A program made the position numbers and the translations under genes. A DNA stretch of 55,875 nt from NCBI GenBank assembly GCA_029245065.1, contig JAQWQB010000089.1, forward strand, positions 1 through 55,875, read 5' to 3'. The DNA comes from Flavobacteriales bacterium. Lineage in GTDB: Bacteria > Bacteroidota > Bacteroidia > Flavobacteriales_D > Sanyastnellaceae. Shown piece by piece: positions 26,067 through 36,200 of this stretch (positions are counted from its first letter, which is position 1; each line of letters opens with the position of its first letter). A model generated the notes under the pieces. It made no database searches and was not told the DNA's origin. It worked only from the letters and a program-made list of their open reading frames with translations.

Positions 26067-27910
26067 CTACTTTGGTTTTAGAATTATCCGTTCAGTAGCG
26101 AAAGCACCTTCTTCGTCTACGAAAACGACAATGTAGGTTCCGGGTCTTAAGTCAGTGAGGTTGATGTCCATGTGATTCACACCCTCTTCCATTTCCATTC
26201 GGAAGTCACTAACGATTCGACTTTGAAGATCATATACTTGAATTCCAATGGGTTTCGCTTCTTTCATCTTCAAGTCACACGCAAATATCCCTTTTCCTGG
26301 GTTGGGGTATAGGCTCATGAGTTCCGCATGCGCATCGTTGGTAAGCGAAATGGTTGGAAGAAGTTCTGACGCTCCATTCAAGTCCACTTGGTTTAGCCTG
26401 TAGTAAGCAGTTCCAAAGGGTCTTTCTCTATCATTGTATAGGTAGTTCGTTGAAAATGAAGTGGTTCCTTGTCCTAGAATTTCTCCAATTTTTTCAAATT
26501 GAATGCCGCCTGTGGATCGCTCTATTTCGAAATGGCTGTTATTCAATTCCGAAGCGGTTGTCCACCTGAGTTCATTTCTGTCGTTCAAGACTTTTCCAGA
26601 GAAATCGGTCAATTCAACAGGTAACATGATGGCACAGTCAAGTTGCACCCCGTCTAAATTCCATTCAAACGAAAAAGAAGTATTGTCTGCGGTGAAATTG
26701 TCAATGAGCATCAAGTAGTACTTGTTCAAATCGTCATTGGCCACTGTAATGGCTTCCACCCAAGCATCACCAGATGGAGATTCGGTGTAGTCTCCGGCAG
26801 AGAGTGCTAAGTCAGTTGGTTCATATAGTGCTGAATAAGAGCATCTTAATGGTGCTTCGTCTGGCGGACAAGGTACATCGTCGTAGTCATACGGCCCCCA
26901 AATGGCAAAGTCGTAGTCAATTCCGTTACTTGGTATCAATGTAAACCCTATAGTGCCTGTTGTGATCGGAGCAAAGACAAACCACTGGCTTTGGTGTTCC
27001 ACACTGAGGCAGTCAGCGTTCGTTGCATTCAAGTCTTGATAATCGGCATAATCAGAGCTGATTCCGTCAATTTTCCATCGGAACAAATGGTCAAGGCACC
27101 TCCACAATCTTGATGTAAATTGGAAGAGTAGTCTTCGCATGAAACTGTTAGGTCGAATGTCCCTGTAGCGCCTCCATAACCTTGAACGTAGATATAGTAT
27201 GTGATTCCACTTACGCTTAAAAAGCTAATCATCGAACCAATGCCACAAGCGTCATCGTTTCCTGATTCACAATTCAGCCCACTGCAATCGCCACTAAATA
27301 AGTTCAATTTGGTGTCGTAGTCATTGGTGCACACGTCAATGGTGACGTAGTCTCCCGTGCCATCAAATGCATACCACACTCCAGGAGCAGAAATACTGGT
27401 TCCGCAACCACCGAGACCGTCGTAATTGGCTCCAGATGTGGTGCCAGAAAGTGTTTCGCCACAATCAATAGTTGGGGCATTTTCACACGTGTCGTTGGTT
27501 GGAGCTGGTGCGGGAGTTCCCCATGTTGCAACCAGATTTACACCGCAATTGAAGTAGTCCGCGCAGTTGTAGGCGTCTACTAGAACCCAAACGGTTCCCG
27601 TGAAAGTGGCAACCCAAGAAATCTCCGATTGATACCCGCAAGCATCATCGTTGTAGGCAAGAGCATCACCTCCGGTAGAAGCGTATAGGGTAATTTGTGT
27701 ATCCCAAGTACCTCCGCACGTAGAGAAGGTGTAGGTTTCGCCAGCAATTACGTCAACGGTATAGTATTCACCGCCATACACGCAATAGGCCGTTTCTGAA
27801 TCGCCTGCTGAGGCCGGCGTAATATCTAAGTAAAATGAATTGTCATTTGGACACTGTGCTATGATTAATAATTGAACGAATATCCCACCCAAAAAGAAGA
27901 TGGTTTTCAT
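26067..27910 (-). pseudogene. T9SS-secreted protein with PPC-like domains, split by a frameshift
   Basis: Two overlapping frames, 27029-27910 and 26067-27140, are the halves of one protein of about 614 residues. The first half has a signal peptide (ending IIAQ) and two beta-sandwich PPC-like domains (STCGGTWDTQITLYAST, VCTNDYDTKLNLFSGDCSG). It ends in TICSDGK and then 13 unrelated residues. The second frame continues the same domain (KIDGISSDYADYQDLNATNA, QSQWFVFAP) and ends with a T9SS type A domain (LYPNPGKGIF ... ATERIILK). The frames would join if the run of four T at 27071-27074 (A on the coding strand) had five bases. Either a real inactivating deletion or a sequencing/assembly error. 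It overlaps the 161-residue gene upstream by 4 bases. Confidence 0.85.
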
Positions 27911-28392
27911 TGAATGATTATTTCCCAGCGCTGCTGAAGTTGTTGTCTTTTCTCTGTTGGAATTTGATCATACTCTGATTGAGTAAGAATCATTTTTGGA
28001 AGGGAAGAGGTAGAGGATTTTTTTGCCTCGGCCCATTTCCGAGCCACTTCAGCTTCAAAATCTTTACTTGACTTCCCAGTCGTGTTTTCTTGACTTCCAG
28101 CTTGTGTATCAGCCAAGTAGTATCCTTTTTTCTCCATTGACTTAAATACAGAAGGCAAATCGATAGGTAGATCACTCAGAATTGAGAATTCACCTGATTT
28201 AGGGTTGTAATTGAATGAAATGGCATGACCTATTTCAGATCGAATTTCTTCCATCAATACCTTGGCATTTTCTGGTGTGCTATTGCCTGCAGCTCTGAAG
28301 TGGTATGAGTTCTTTGCTGTTGATTGAGCAAAAGAAGATACAGACAGGAGTCCAAAAAATGCAATGAGAAGTGAATATATAGCTCGTTTCAT
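27907..28392 (-). CDS. Small secreted protein of unknown function
   Basis: The 161-residue protein has a signal peptide (MKRAIYSLLIAFFGLLSVSSFAQ) and no further membrane segment. The mature part contains a short alpha/beta stretch (ENAKVLMEEIRSEIGHAISFNY ... VFKSMEKKGYYL) followed by a charged, Ser-rich region and a Gln/Glu-rich C-terminus. I do not recognise a family. Its stop overlaps the start of the frameshifted T9SS protein by 4 bases, so the two were probably co-translated and may act together at the cell envelope. Confidence 0.75.
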   Translation of the reverse strand: MKRAIYSLLIAFFGLLSVSSFAQSTAKNSYHFRAAGNSTPENAKVLMEEIRSEIGHAISFNYNPKSGEFSILSDLPIDLPSVFKSMEKKGYYLADTQAGSQENTTGKSSKDFEAEVARKWAEAKKSSTSSLPKMILTQSEYDQIPTEKRQQLQQRWEIIIQ

Positions 28393-28456
28393 AAGGGTAG
28401 TATTTTCCCTTATTTACGCGTCATTTGCGCACAGGTTTCAATTCTAAAAGCTTATT

Positions 28457-29989
28457 TTAGAGATAGATGGCATGCATGAGTTCCATGCATAGGATTGCAC
28501 CTACAGTTCCTACTGCGTATCCTAGAACAGCTAAGAGAACTCCAACGGGAGCTAGCGCAGGCGAGAAGGCTGAAGCCACAATTGGCGCACTTGCTGCACC
28601 ACCTACATTTGCTTGACTTCCTACGGCTACAAAAAAGAACGGTGCACGAATTATTTTCGCAACAACAAGCAAGATGGTAATATGCACCAACATCCAGATG
28701 ATACCAATTAGTATCACAGCCCAATACTTGGTCCAACTGTGGTACAGTTCAACAATGTTCATCTTCATCCCTATAGTCGCCACCAATACATACAGAAGCA
28801 TACTTCCAATTTTGGAGGCACCAGCACCTTCATAGTTTCGAGCTCTGGTGAATGAAAGCGCAATTCCTGTAGCAGTCGCCACAATGATGATCCAAAAGAA
28901 TTCTTTTTCTAGGGACCCCAAATAAACAACCAATGATTCAGGGTCTACTTCTTTAATGGCGGCAAACGATTCTTTGAATCCAGGCCCAGCCCAATCAGCA
29001 ATGAGATGAGCAATGGCTACACCCCCAAATCCGAATGCTAGAATTATGGCAATATCATTGAACGTTGGCACTTTCGCAATGCTTGCTTGGTAGTCTTCAA
29101 CTTTTGTCTTCAAGGCTTCAACGGCACTATTGTCTGCTTTTAATTTGCGATCCAATACCAGACTCATTCCCGCACCTACCAAAAGGAATGCCATCCAGAT
29201 GTTCGCAACAAACACATCCACAATGACCATCGCACTGAATTGAGTCTTGGGTGTCTCGCTTATCTCTTTCAGGGCAGTTTGGTTTGCTCCACCGCCAATC
29301 CAACTTCCAGCAACCGTAGACAATCCACGCCAAAATTCACTGTTCCTGTTGATGAGCGTATCTCCGTGATTGATAACCGGAAACGCCACTAGCTCGTCTT
29401 CCTCTTCTTGAATAATGCTCAAGTCAACAATGCTTGAGTGGATCCCGGTCTGTTCGTTAAAATCAGCCGTATACATGGAGTCTACATTGAATTTCACGTC
29501 GTTCCAATGCATGATATCTCCTTGGGCAACCAAGTTATTTGATTCTAGTTCGATTCTTGATCGATTGTCTTCGCTCAATGAACTAGAAGACATAATGACC
29601 TCTGCTTGCAGCAGTTGAGGCTGAATTTTAGACACCAAATACAATGCAGTCGGTCCACCAATAACAATTCCTATGGTCGCCGTAAAGAACATGACAATTG
29701 CTTTCGGGCCTAGGTTGATAATTCCTTTCAAATCAATGCTGAGGCAAAGCAACACCAAACTGGCTGGAAGTAAATAACGCGATGCAACAAAATACAAGTT
29801 GCTCTCTTCTCCATCTACTAGGCCAAAGCTGTTGAAAATAGCTGGAACGAAATAACACAAGAGAAGGGCTGGTACGTATTTGTAAAACTTCTTGGTCTTT
29901 TCATGACTAGACGTGTAGAAGATGATAGCCAGTGTAGCAAGTAATAATCCGAGTACTACTGCGTCGTTCGTTATGATGGTTGCAAGCAT
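28457..29989 (-). CDS. DUF819 family membrane protein
   Basis: The start at 29989 (MLATIITNDAVVLGLLL) is preferred over the TTG at 30037, because a probable promoter (30009-30037) lies inside the longer frame. About ten hydrophobic segments, the opening NDAVVLGLLLATLAIIFYTS and the C-terminal half (GSQANVGGAASAPIVASAF, LAPVGVLLAVLGYAVGT) match the DUF819 family of uncharacterised integral membrane proteins. A polar insertion of about 90 residues (about 155-245) contains acidic stretches and probably lies outside the membrane. The transported substrate, if any, is unknown. Confidence 0.85.
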   Translation of the reverse strand: MLATIITNDAVVLGLLLATLAIIFYTSSHEKTKKFYKYVPALLLCYFVPAIFNSFGLVDGEESNLYFVASRYLLPASLVLLCLSIDLKGIINLGPKAIVMFFTATIGIVIGGPTALYLVSKIQPQLLQAEVIMSSSSLSEDNRSRIELESNNLVAQGDIMHWNDVKFNVDSMYTADFNEQTGIHSSIVDLSIIQEEEDELVAFPVINHGDTLINRNSEFWRGLSTVAGSWIGGGANQTALKEISETPKTQFSAMVIVDVFVANIWMAFLLVGAGMSLVLDRKLKADNSAVEALKTKVEDYQASIAKVPTFNDIAIILAFGFGGVAIAHLIADWAGPGFKESFAAIKEVDPESLVVYLGSLEKEFFWIIIVATATGIALSFTRARNYEGAGASKIGSMLLYVLVATIGMKMNIVELYHSWTKYWAVILIGIIWMLVHITILLVVAKIIRAPFFFVAVGSQANVGGAASAPIVASAFSPALAPVGVLLAVLGYAVGTVGAILCMELMHAIYL

Positions 29990-30008
29990 GAGTATTGTTT
30001 TGGAACTC

Positions 30009-30037
30009 GCAAGATAAGAAGTTGCGGTTGAATCCAA
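30009..30037 (-). promoter_or_regulatory. Candidate promoter of the DUF819 gene
   Basis: On the minus strand TTG (30037-30035) is followed after 18 bases by TATCTTGC (30016-30009), a near match to TAnnTTTG. Transcription would begin about 12 bases before the ATG at 29989. This supports the shorter start. Confidence 0.4.
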
Positions 30038-30110
30038 TTTTCGATTTGTGGTATTTCAACTCTAGCGCGAAAAATCTATCTTGTGCGCACTTACAACCAA
30101 AATCTTTCTC

Positions 30111-31106
30111 ATGAAATTACTAAAAGGACTACTAATCATCGTACTGATCATTCTGGGTATCGGTACTGTGTTAGCATTGCTAGGACCAAAGGAATTTAAA
30201 ACAGAACGCAGCATTGTGATCAATGCACCTTCAAGTATGGTGTACAATAATGTGGTGGACTTTAATAACTGGGCTGCTTGGAGTCCATGGGCGAACAAAG
30301 ACACGACCATGGTTACCACTGTCGAAGGCGCTCCCGGAGTTGGAAGCAAAATGTCTTGGACTTCTGCAGAATCTGGAAACGGAAATCAAGAGCTGACAGA
30401 AGCAGTAGCAAATGAAAGCATCAATACACAATTGACCTTTTCTGATTGGGAAGGAACGAGCTACGCGAATTGGAAATTTGAAGAAGTTGAAGAAGGAACG
30501 AAGGTAACTTGGTCAATGGATGGCGGTGAACTTCCTTTCTTTGGAAGAGCATTTATGATGGTCATGGACGGTGTTGGAAGACTGGAGACAGATTACGACG
30601 AAGGACTGGCGAGTTTGAAAACAATCATTGAAGCGATGCCAACGTTTGAACCAGTTGCAGAAGATTTACCAAGCATGAACTACATAGGGAAATCCGTAGG
30701 CGAGGTAACCATGGAAGATTTAGAAAATGGAGCTTTGCATGGAGCGTCTTACGGGGAAATCGGAATGTTCATGGGTACGAATGAAATTCAAATGGCTGGA
30801 ATGCCAATTTGTATTACTCATACGTACAACGAAGGAACAATGGACCTCACATTTGCAATGCCTGTAATGGATAGCCTAGAGGTAGCCGAAAACTTAGTTT
30901 CTGGAACCATCCCTGGTGGCAAGTGTCTTACAACCATTCACTATGGTTCATATGAAACGCTTGACCAAGCGTGGGGACCATTCTCTGAATACATTAAGTC
31001 GAACAACATTGAAGTCAGACATGCGCCCTATGAGATCTATATGAATGATCCAACTACGGTGAGTGACCCATCTGAGATTATGACGAAAATCGTTTACCCG
31101 ATCTAA
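30111..31106 (+). CDS. SRPBCC-domain protein with GyrI-like C-terminal domain
   Basis: The ATG at 30111 gives an N-terminal membrane helix (MKLLKGLLIIVLIILGIGTVLALL); the TTG at 30081 is ignored. Residues about 35-185 form an SRPBCC (polyketide-cyclase-like) domain with ERSIVINAPSSMVYNNVVDF and WAAWSPWANKDTTM. Residues about 190-331 resemble a GyrI/effector-binding domain (GGKCLTTIHYGSYETLDQAW ... HAPYEIYMNDP). This fusion is frequent in Bacteroidota and is thought to bind small hydrophobic ligands; no reaction can be assigned. A strong hairpin follows the stop. Confidence 0.88.
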   Translation: MKLLKGLLIIVLIILGIGTVLALLGPKEFKTERSIVINAPSSMVYNNVVDFNNWAAWSPWANKDTTMVTTVEGAPGVGSKMSWTSAESGNGNQELTEAVANESINTQLTFSDWEGTSYANWKFEEVEEGTKVTWSMDGGELPFFGRAFMMVMDGVGRLETDYDEGLASLKTIIEAMPTFEPVAEDLPSMNYIGKSVGEVTMEDLENGALHGASYGEIGMFMGTNEIQMAGMPICITHTYNEGTMDLTFAMPVMDSLEVAENLVSGTIPGGKCLTTIHYGSYETLDQAWGPFSEYIKSNNIEVRHAPYEIYMNDPTTVSDPSEIMTKIVYPI

Positions 31107-31133
31107 ACGGTAAGCAAGGTTTATAAAATCGAA

Positions 31134-31162
31134 AAGCCGGACCACTTGCGTGTGTCCGGCTT
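31134..31162. terminator. Strong hairpin between convergent genes
   Basis: The arms 31134-31142 and 31154-31162 are perfectly complementary (AAGCCGGAC / GTCCGGCTT), with an 11-base loop. Only a weak T-rich stretch follows on the plus strand. It lies between the ends of two convergent genes and may serve both. Confidence 0.7.
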
Positions 31163-31196
31163 AACTTTGACCAAGTAAATTGGTCTCCACCCTATA

Positions 31197-34100
31197 TCAT
31201 CTAATAATCAACTTTTCTTTATATTCCTTGCTCAACAGGTGGATATGCAAGGAGTAAACTCCAGGTGTTAGTTTTCGTTCAAAACGATAATCGAGTCTCG
31301 GATGAAGAGTTGTAATAGATAGAGTGTTGTTTTCAACGAGCTTACCACTTATGTCGTAAACTCTGATATCTATTACGTCAGCTCCTTGAGGAAGGTTTCC
31401 GAATTCGATAAAAATATTTTCTCCAGCACTAGGATTTGGGTGTAAATTCATACTAACTCCTTGTATATCAGTAGATGTAATTGAGTTTTCCGCATCGAAA
31501 ACAAGGTTGCAAATGCTGCCATAGTCGCTCCAAAAGCCATTCACTTCAGTTCGAACACTTACTGAATAGGTCGTACCTGCTAAAAAGAATTCGTCTGGCT
31601 GAATGGTTAATTGATTTACGTAAGACATTAATGTGAGTGTTTCACCATTCGCTTCGAACAACCACTCATAAGAAGTAGCACCTGAAATAGCCTGTAAATC
31701 AAGAATGTCCATACTATCAAATATGCCTTCGCTGCAATCAGTTTCGTCGATGGCGGTCAGCGGAATTTCTGGAAGCATTTCAATGGTACATGTTTCGCCC
31801 CAGTCAGACCAAATTTCATTTTCGCCCATGACCCTCACCGAAACTTCTGCGTTCATTCCATATCCGAGGTTGATCACATTTGAAAGCAAGAAACTGTTGT
31901 TAGCACCCAACGTGAACTCTTCAGCGAAAAGTCCTGTCGCGGCATTGATGAACCTCCAATTGTACATGGTTGCTTCTTCAATCGCCTCACAGTAAACATG
32001 GTCGTCCAATGTCAGTCCTGTTGCTTGGCATGATGTCTCATTCAACTGAGTTGAACTTGGCGCGTCAATGCAGTCAAAAGGAATGGTTACGTACGTAGTG
32101 GTCACACAGGCATTGTCATCTGAAGTGGTTACGCTGTATTCTCCTGCAGTCAATCCTTCAACCATAGCCGTTTGCGCTCCGTTGGACCACAGGTAGTGAT
32201 GATTTCCAGTTCCACCCATGGCATTCACCACAGCGGAACCATTGTTTCCACTACACGTTTCTGCTGTAACAATTAGTCCGGTTGCAGAAAGGGCAGAAGG
32301 TTCTATGATCTGTACATTTTCTGTTTCAGAACAACCATGTTCATCCACGCATACTACGTTGTAGTTGCCAATGGCAAGGTTGTCAATAGTTGCTCCTTCA
32401 AGTGCGTCATTCCATAGGTAAGCTAAATCACCTGAGCCGCCCGTTCCGGTGGCAGATGCTGTTCCATCTTGCATTCCGTTACACGAAATATCTGACTTAA
32501 AAACACTGAGTGTCAATGGTTCAGGGTCTGAGAGTGAAAGTGATGCTTCGCCTTCACAACCTGCGTCATCAATTACGGTAACCGTATAGTTTCCAGGTCC
32601 TTGATTGCTAATTGAAGTCCATGTGTTTCCTGTATTCCAATCGTAGGTGTAGGTACCTGTCCCTCCAGAAACAACTACTTGAGCACCTCCGTCTGTAAGA
32701 CCTGCACAAGATATTTCTGTAATTGAAACAGCTACATTCAGTGATTCACTTTGGGTGATTTCAAATGATTCCGTTGCAGAACATCCATTGTCATCAGTAA
32801 CTGTAATGCTGTAATTCCCAACGGCCAAATCAGTAACACTGTTTGCATCTGCTCCGTTGCTCCAATCAATGGTGTAATTTCCGGTTCCCCCTTCAGGAGA
32901 AACGTTCGCACTTCCCGGTTCAGCATCACAAGAGATATCAAAATCGGTCAAGTTCACCGTGATAGCTTCCGGATTGTCAAGCGTAGTGCTTGCTTGGCTT
33001 ATGCATCCGTTGGCATCTGTTACAAGAACACTGTAATTGCCAGCGGCTAGTTCGTTGGTCGAAACACCTTGGTCGCCATTGTCCCAGTTGATGAGGTAGC
33101 CTCCAGCTCCTCCGTTAACCTGAGCACTAATGGAGCCATCAGTTAAACCAACACAACTCGGTGCACTGGCAGTGATTGAAACGGTCATTTCTGATGGTTC
33201 ATCGATGGTTGCCGATGTTTCGGTGATACATCCAAAGGCATCGGTAACAGTGAGTGTGTAATTTCCTGCTGGTCTTCCACTTATAGAAGTGCCCGAATTC
33301 CCGGTGCTCCAGTCGTATTCATAAGGGCCATTGCCACTAACGGAGCTCGAAATAGATCCATCAGCAAGGTCGAAACACGATACATCTGTAGCGGTTAATG
33401 TTACAAATGCGCCCGTGATTACTTCTACCAAACCTGTAATGGTGTGGGAGTCAGAACCTGATGAATTTCCCACTACAAGTGTTACGCTGTAGTTTCCAGG
33501 GGAATTGTATACAATGTTTTGAGGGTTTTGCGAAGAACTGCTTGATGGCGTTCCACCAGGAAAGCTCCAACTCCAAGAAGTAGGGGCGTCAACACTAGTG
33601 TCTGTAAAGTCTACTTCCAATCCAGCACATCCATTCGAATTAGATGCATTGAAGTTTGCCGTAGGGGCAGGTCCTAGTTCGGGTTCTTCGGCGCAAAAAT
33701 CATGGCTAATTTCTTCTTCGAAATCGCCGTCGCCTTCAACCAGCACTGTTCCTTCGCCATCATATAAGGTGTAAGATCCAGTTGTGAATCCCATCCCGTC
33801 GCCATACACATCGTAAAACCACAAGGTGTAGCAACCAGAAGAGACACAAATGGACTCATTGAAGATCATTCCTTGGTTGTTATTGATGTAAGGACCACCT
33901 GAAGCAACAACAGCACCGTCTTCTTGGACTTCCCAGGTAGTTTCAGACCCGAAATAGTCAAGACTAATTTCCAGCTCTAATCCTGCTCCTGAAGAAATCG
34001 AAAATTCATTGACACGTTCATTGTTTGTTGAGTTTTCATCGGTATTTCCATTGGGCGAAGAGGTCCAAGCACTAAATTCATGATCGCCGCCAGATGCGCT

Positions 34101-35324
34101 AACCAATGGTAGTTCAACAGAAATTGATTCGCCTGAATTCAAAGAGCCTGTCCACGCAATTTGTTGAGCGTTGGTGTTGTCTACACTGTAGTGAATGTTC
34201 ACAGATGTCAGTGTAACAGAACCGTAATTGGTAAGCTGCACTTGAGGTGTGAATGTACTGCTACAACTTGTACCAATAGGGTTCGAAATATCAGTAATCC
34301 CTGCGTCGTAATCGTTCACAGACACGCATCCCATTGAACTTAGAATGGTCAATCGATCTGCTAAGAGGGTACTTCTCATACGGTCTTTTTGACCTTGAGA
34401 GAACATGTTTCTACAACTTTCAGAGGTGTAGTCCATGTAGTTTTCTACTTGTTGTGTGCCAGAACATGCTGGGTTTGAGCAACTAGCAGAAAGAATGGTA
34501 GGAGGGGTATCGCACACACGATCACCTTGAGTGGTGCAGTTTGTTTCAGCACTACAATCCGTAGTTGTGTGGAACGTATGGTACAGTCCAAGGTAGTGCC
34601 CTACTTCATGGGCAAGAGTTCTGTTGAGGGCTGTATTTGGTTTGATGTTGCCTACGGTTCCAATGGCATTGTGTAAAATGACAATTCCGTCAACAGGGTT
34701 GTTAACGGGGAAATAGGCAAATCCTTGGATGCCACTTTGGGCGTCGTTGTCTTCAATTTCATTGACCACCCAAATGTTCAAGTAATCTTCTCGTGGCCAA
34801 ATGGAGAGTTCTTTTACGTCCAATTCATCTGCTCCACTATCTCCGGTGGCTTGAATTCCTTCGTCTGCATAATTAGCAACAACGGTACCATCCACTCTGC
34901 TAATTCCGGTTGAGGCATTGCCATCGGGGTCTCTTGCTGCAAGACAAAATTCAATGCCAACATCTACGCCATCTCCGTCTCCGTTGGTGCCGGGTAATTT
35001 TCTGAAATCTTCGTTAAGTGCGGTAATAGAAGAGAGAATCTGCTCTTGCGAAATATTGGCGCCTTGTCCAATCGGTTCCCCTTCGTGAATAACGTGCACT
35101 ACAACTGGAATGGTGTAGATTTCATCGTTACGTTCATGAGCTGACGCACTGAGTTCCTGAATCCTTCGTTCCAAATTAAAGAAGGAACGCTGGTAGATCT
35201 CATCGTTTTCCAAGAGTTCTTCATGGAGTACGTCACTGGCGCACGGGGCGTCGTCGGATTGTGCAAAAACAGCTGTAGAGAGTGCTATTGCACTTAAGAT
35301 AAGTGTAAGAATTCGCATGTTCAT
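31197..35324 (-). CDS. Large secreted M43 (pappalysin-like) metalloprotease with SprB-type repeats
   Basis: The start at 35324 (or 35318) gives a signal peptide ending VFAQ; the frame runs further upstream without a better start. The order is: propeptide; M43 zinc protease domain with HEVGHYLGLYH (first His at 239) and a later Met-turn (NYMDYTSE); a CARDB-like domain; a domain with GSETTWEV and YDVYGDGMGF; a PKD domain (SWSWSFPGG); six SprB-type repeats of about 75 residues (DGSIS...GxYxxxW...GNYxVTVTDxxGC); two fibronectin-like repeats; and a T9SS type A domain (LHPNPSAGENIF). About 1375 residues. It is expected to be exported by T9SS and attached to the surface, where it cleaves proteins. 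Confidence 0.93.
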   Translation of the reverse strand: MNMRILTLILSAIALSTAVFAQSDDAPCASDVLHEELLENDEIYQRSFFNLERRIQELSASAHERNDEIYTIPVVVHVIHEGEPIGQGANISQEQILSSITALNEDFRKLPGTNGDGDGVDVGIEFCLAARDPDGNASTGISRVDGTVVANYADEGIQATGDSGADELDVKELSIWPREDYLNIWVVNEIEDNDAQSGIQGFAYFPVNNPVDGIVILHNAIGTVGNIKPNTALNRTLAHEVGHYLGLYHTFHTTTDCSAETNCTTQGDRVCDTPPTILSASCSNPACSGTQQVENYMDYTSESCRNMFSQGQKDRMRSTLLADRLTILSSMGCVSVNDYDAGITDISNPIGTSCSSTFTPQVQLTNYGSVTLTSVNIHYSVDNTNAQQIAWTGSLNSGESISVELPLVSASGGDHEFSAWTSSPNGNTDENSTNNERVNEFSISSGAGLELEISLDYFGSETTWEVQEDGAVVASGGPYINNNQGMIFNESICVSSGCYTLWFYDVYGDGMGFTTGSYTLYDGEGTVLVEGDGDFEEEISHDFCAEEPELGPAPTANFNASNSNGCAGLEVDFTDTSVDAPTSWSWSFPGGTPSSSSSQNPQNIVYNSPGNYSVTLVVGNSSGSDSHTITGLVEVITGAFVTLTATDVSCFDLADGSISSSVSGNGPYEYDWSTGNSGTSISGRPAGNYTLTVTDAFGCITETSATIDEPSEMTVSITASAPSCVGLTDGSISAQVNGGAGGYLINWDNGDQGVSTNELAAGNYSVLVTDANGCISQASTTLDNPEAITVNLTDFDISCDAEPGSANVSPEGGTGNYTIDWSNGADANSVTDLAVGNYSITVTDDNGCSATESFEITQSESLNVAVSITEISCAGLTDGGAQVVVSGGTGTYTYDWNTGNTWTSISNQGPGNYTVTVIDDAGCEGEASLSLSDPEPLTLSVFKSDISCNGMQDGTASATGTGGSGDLAYLWNDALEGATIDNLAIGNYNVVCVDEHGCSETENVQIIEPSALSATGLIVTAETCSGNNGSAVVNAMGGTGNHHYLWSNGAQTAMVEGLTAGEYSVTTSDDNACVTTTYVTIPFDCIDAPSSTQLNETSCQATGLTLDDHVYCEAIEEATMYNWRFINAATGLFAEEFTLGANNSFLLSNVINLGYGMNAEVSVRVMGENEIWSDWGETCTIEMLPEIPLTAIDETDCSEGIFDSMDILDLQAISGATSYEWLFEANGETLTLMSYVNQLTIQPDEFFLAGTTYSVSVRTEVNGFWSDYGSICNLVFDAENSITSTDIQGVSMNLHPNPSAGENIFIEFGNLPQGADVIDIRVYDISGKLVENNTLSITTLHPRLDYRFERKLTPGVYSLHIHLLSKEYKEKLIIR

Positions 35325-35421
35325 TGTTTTCAAGCTTACTCGCAGATTCATGCTACGTATACCTGAAATGGGGAACAAGGGTTACACTAGAAAACGGGTA
35401 TTAATATTTATCAGAGAAAGA

Positions 35422-36171
35422 CTACGAGGGGTGGAACATGTCTCCGAAATGCGCATACAGTTCCGGATGCTCCTTTTTCATTCGGTCAGGCGCTTCGAAA
35501 AAGTATTCTGCTGCAACGGGGAAGAATTCCGTGGCGCTTGTTCCTCCGTAAGAATCGATGTCCGATTTTTTATGCTTAATCTCATTCATTTTAATGCGAA
35601 TAAGCTCTAGCCATGGAGAGACAGCAGGTTGTTTTAGAAGTACTTCGGGGAGGCCGTCAATAGCGCCGTCCCACCCGTCAATGAGGTGTACGAATTCGTG
35701 AATTGCCGTATTCTGTCCGTCTTTTGCCCGACGAAAACCACCTTTCAACGCGCGTTTGGATAAGATCATGGTTCCGTTCATGTAGCCTGTTCCAACCATG
35801 CCGGCAACATTTCTGTTTTTGCCCTGCAATTCGTGATTTTTAGAAAAGGCATTTGGATAGATGAGTACTTCTTCGAGGTTGGGGTAGGTACTCTCACCAA
35901 GGTGGAAAAGGGGGATTAGTGCTGCTGCAGCTACCAGCAAGCGATGCGAATCATCAATTTCAGTCTGAACAGGAGTGATTGTTACACTTGAAAGAAATGC
36001 TTGAACACGCTCTTGGAAAACCAACTGGTCAGCAGGAGTGAGGTTGTCGTAGAAATCTACTTCTTCCTTCAAAATGGTGTGCCAAGAAACCGGAAAAGGC
36101 CCAGAAATTTTTTTCCGGGCCTTTTTGCGGTAATAGAAATAAGCTTGGTAGGCGATGAAAATAAGCGTCAC
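35422..36171 (-). CDS. M90 (MtfA-like) zinc peptidase with N-terminal membrane segment
   Basis: The HEFVHLIDGWDGAIDG motif gives the zinc site of the M90/MtfA peptidase family, with FFPVAAEYFFE supplying the further Glu. In E. coli MtfA is linked to control of sugar uptake through Mlc; here only the family is certain. The GTG at 36171 cuts a membrane helix in half: the frame stays open upstream for ten more codons (IIDLVGVIIAS) up to the stop of the preceding gene and completes a helix before YRKKARKK. No ATG/GTG/TTG lies in that stretch, so the true start may be a rare codon such as ATT or ATA, or the protein is re-initiated at the overlap. It follows the FKBP gene directly. Confidence 0.85.
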   Translation of the reverse strand: MTLIFIAYQAYFYYRKKARKKISGPFPVSWHTILKEEVDFYDNLTPADQLVFQERVQAFLSSVTITPVQTEIDDSHRLLVAAAALIPLFHLGESTYPNLEEVLIYPNAFSKNHELQGKNRNVAGMVGTGYMNGTMILSKRALKGGFRRAKDGQNTAIHEFVHLIDGWDGAIDGLPEVLLKQPAVSPWLELIRIKMNEIKHKKSDIDSYGGTSATEFFPVAAEYFFEAPDRMKKEHPELYAHFGDMFHPS

Positions 36172-36200
36172 AGACGCAATAATAACTCCTACCAGATCAA

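Noticed and set aside
27060-27080. Programmed -1 ribosomal frameshift in the T9SS protein gene
   Set aside because: The local sequence GGA-AAA-TTG is not a canonical slippery heptamer and no downstream stimulator is evident; a one-base deletion or error is simpler.
28443-28461. AT-rich inverted repeat TCTAAAA/TTTTAGA at the end of the DUF819 gene as a terminator
   Set aside because: The stem is weak, overlaps the stop codon and has no T tract on the coding strand.
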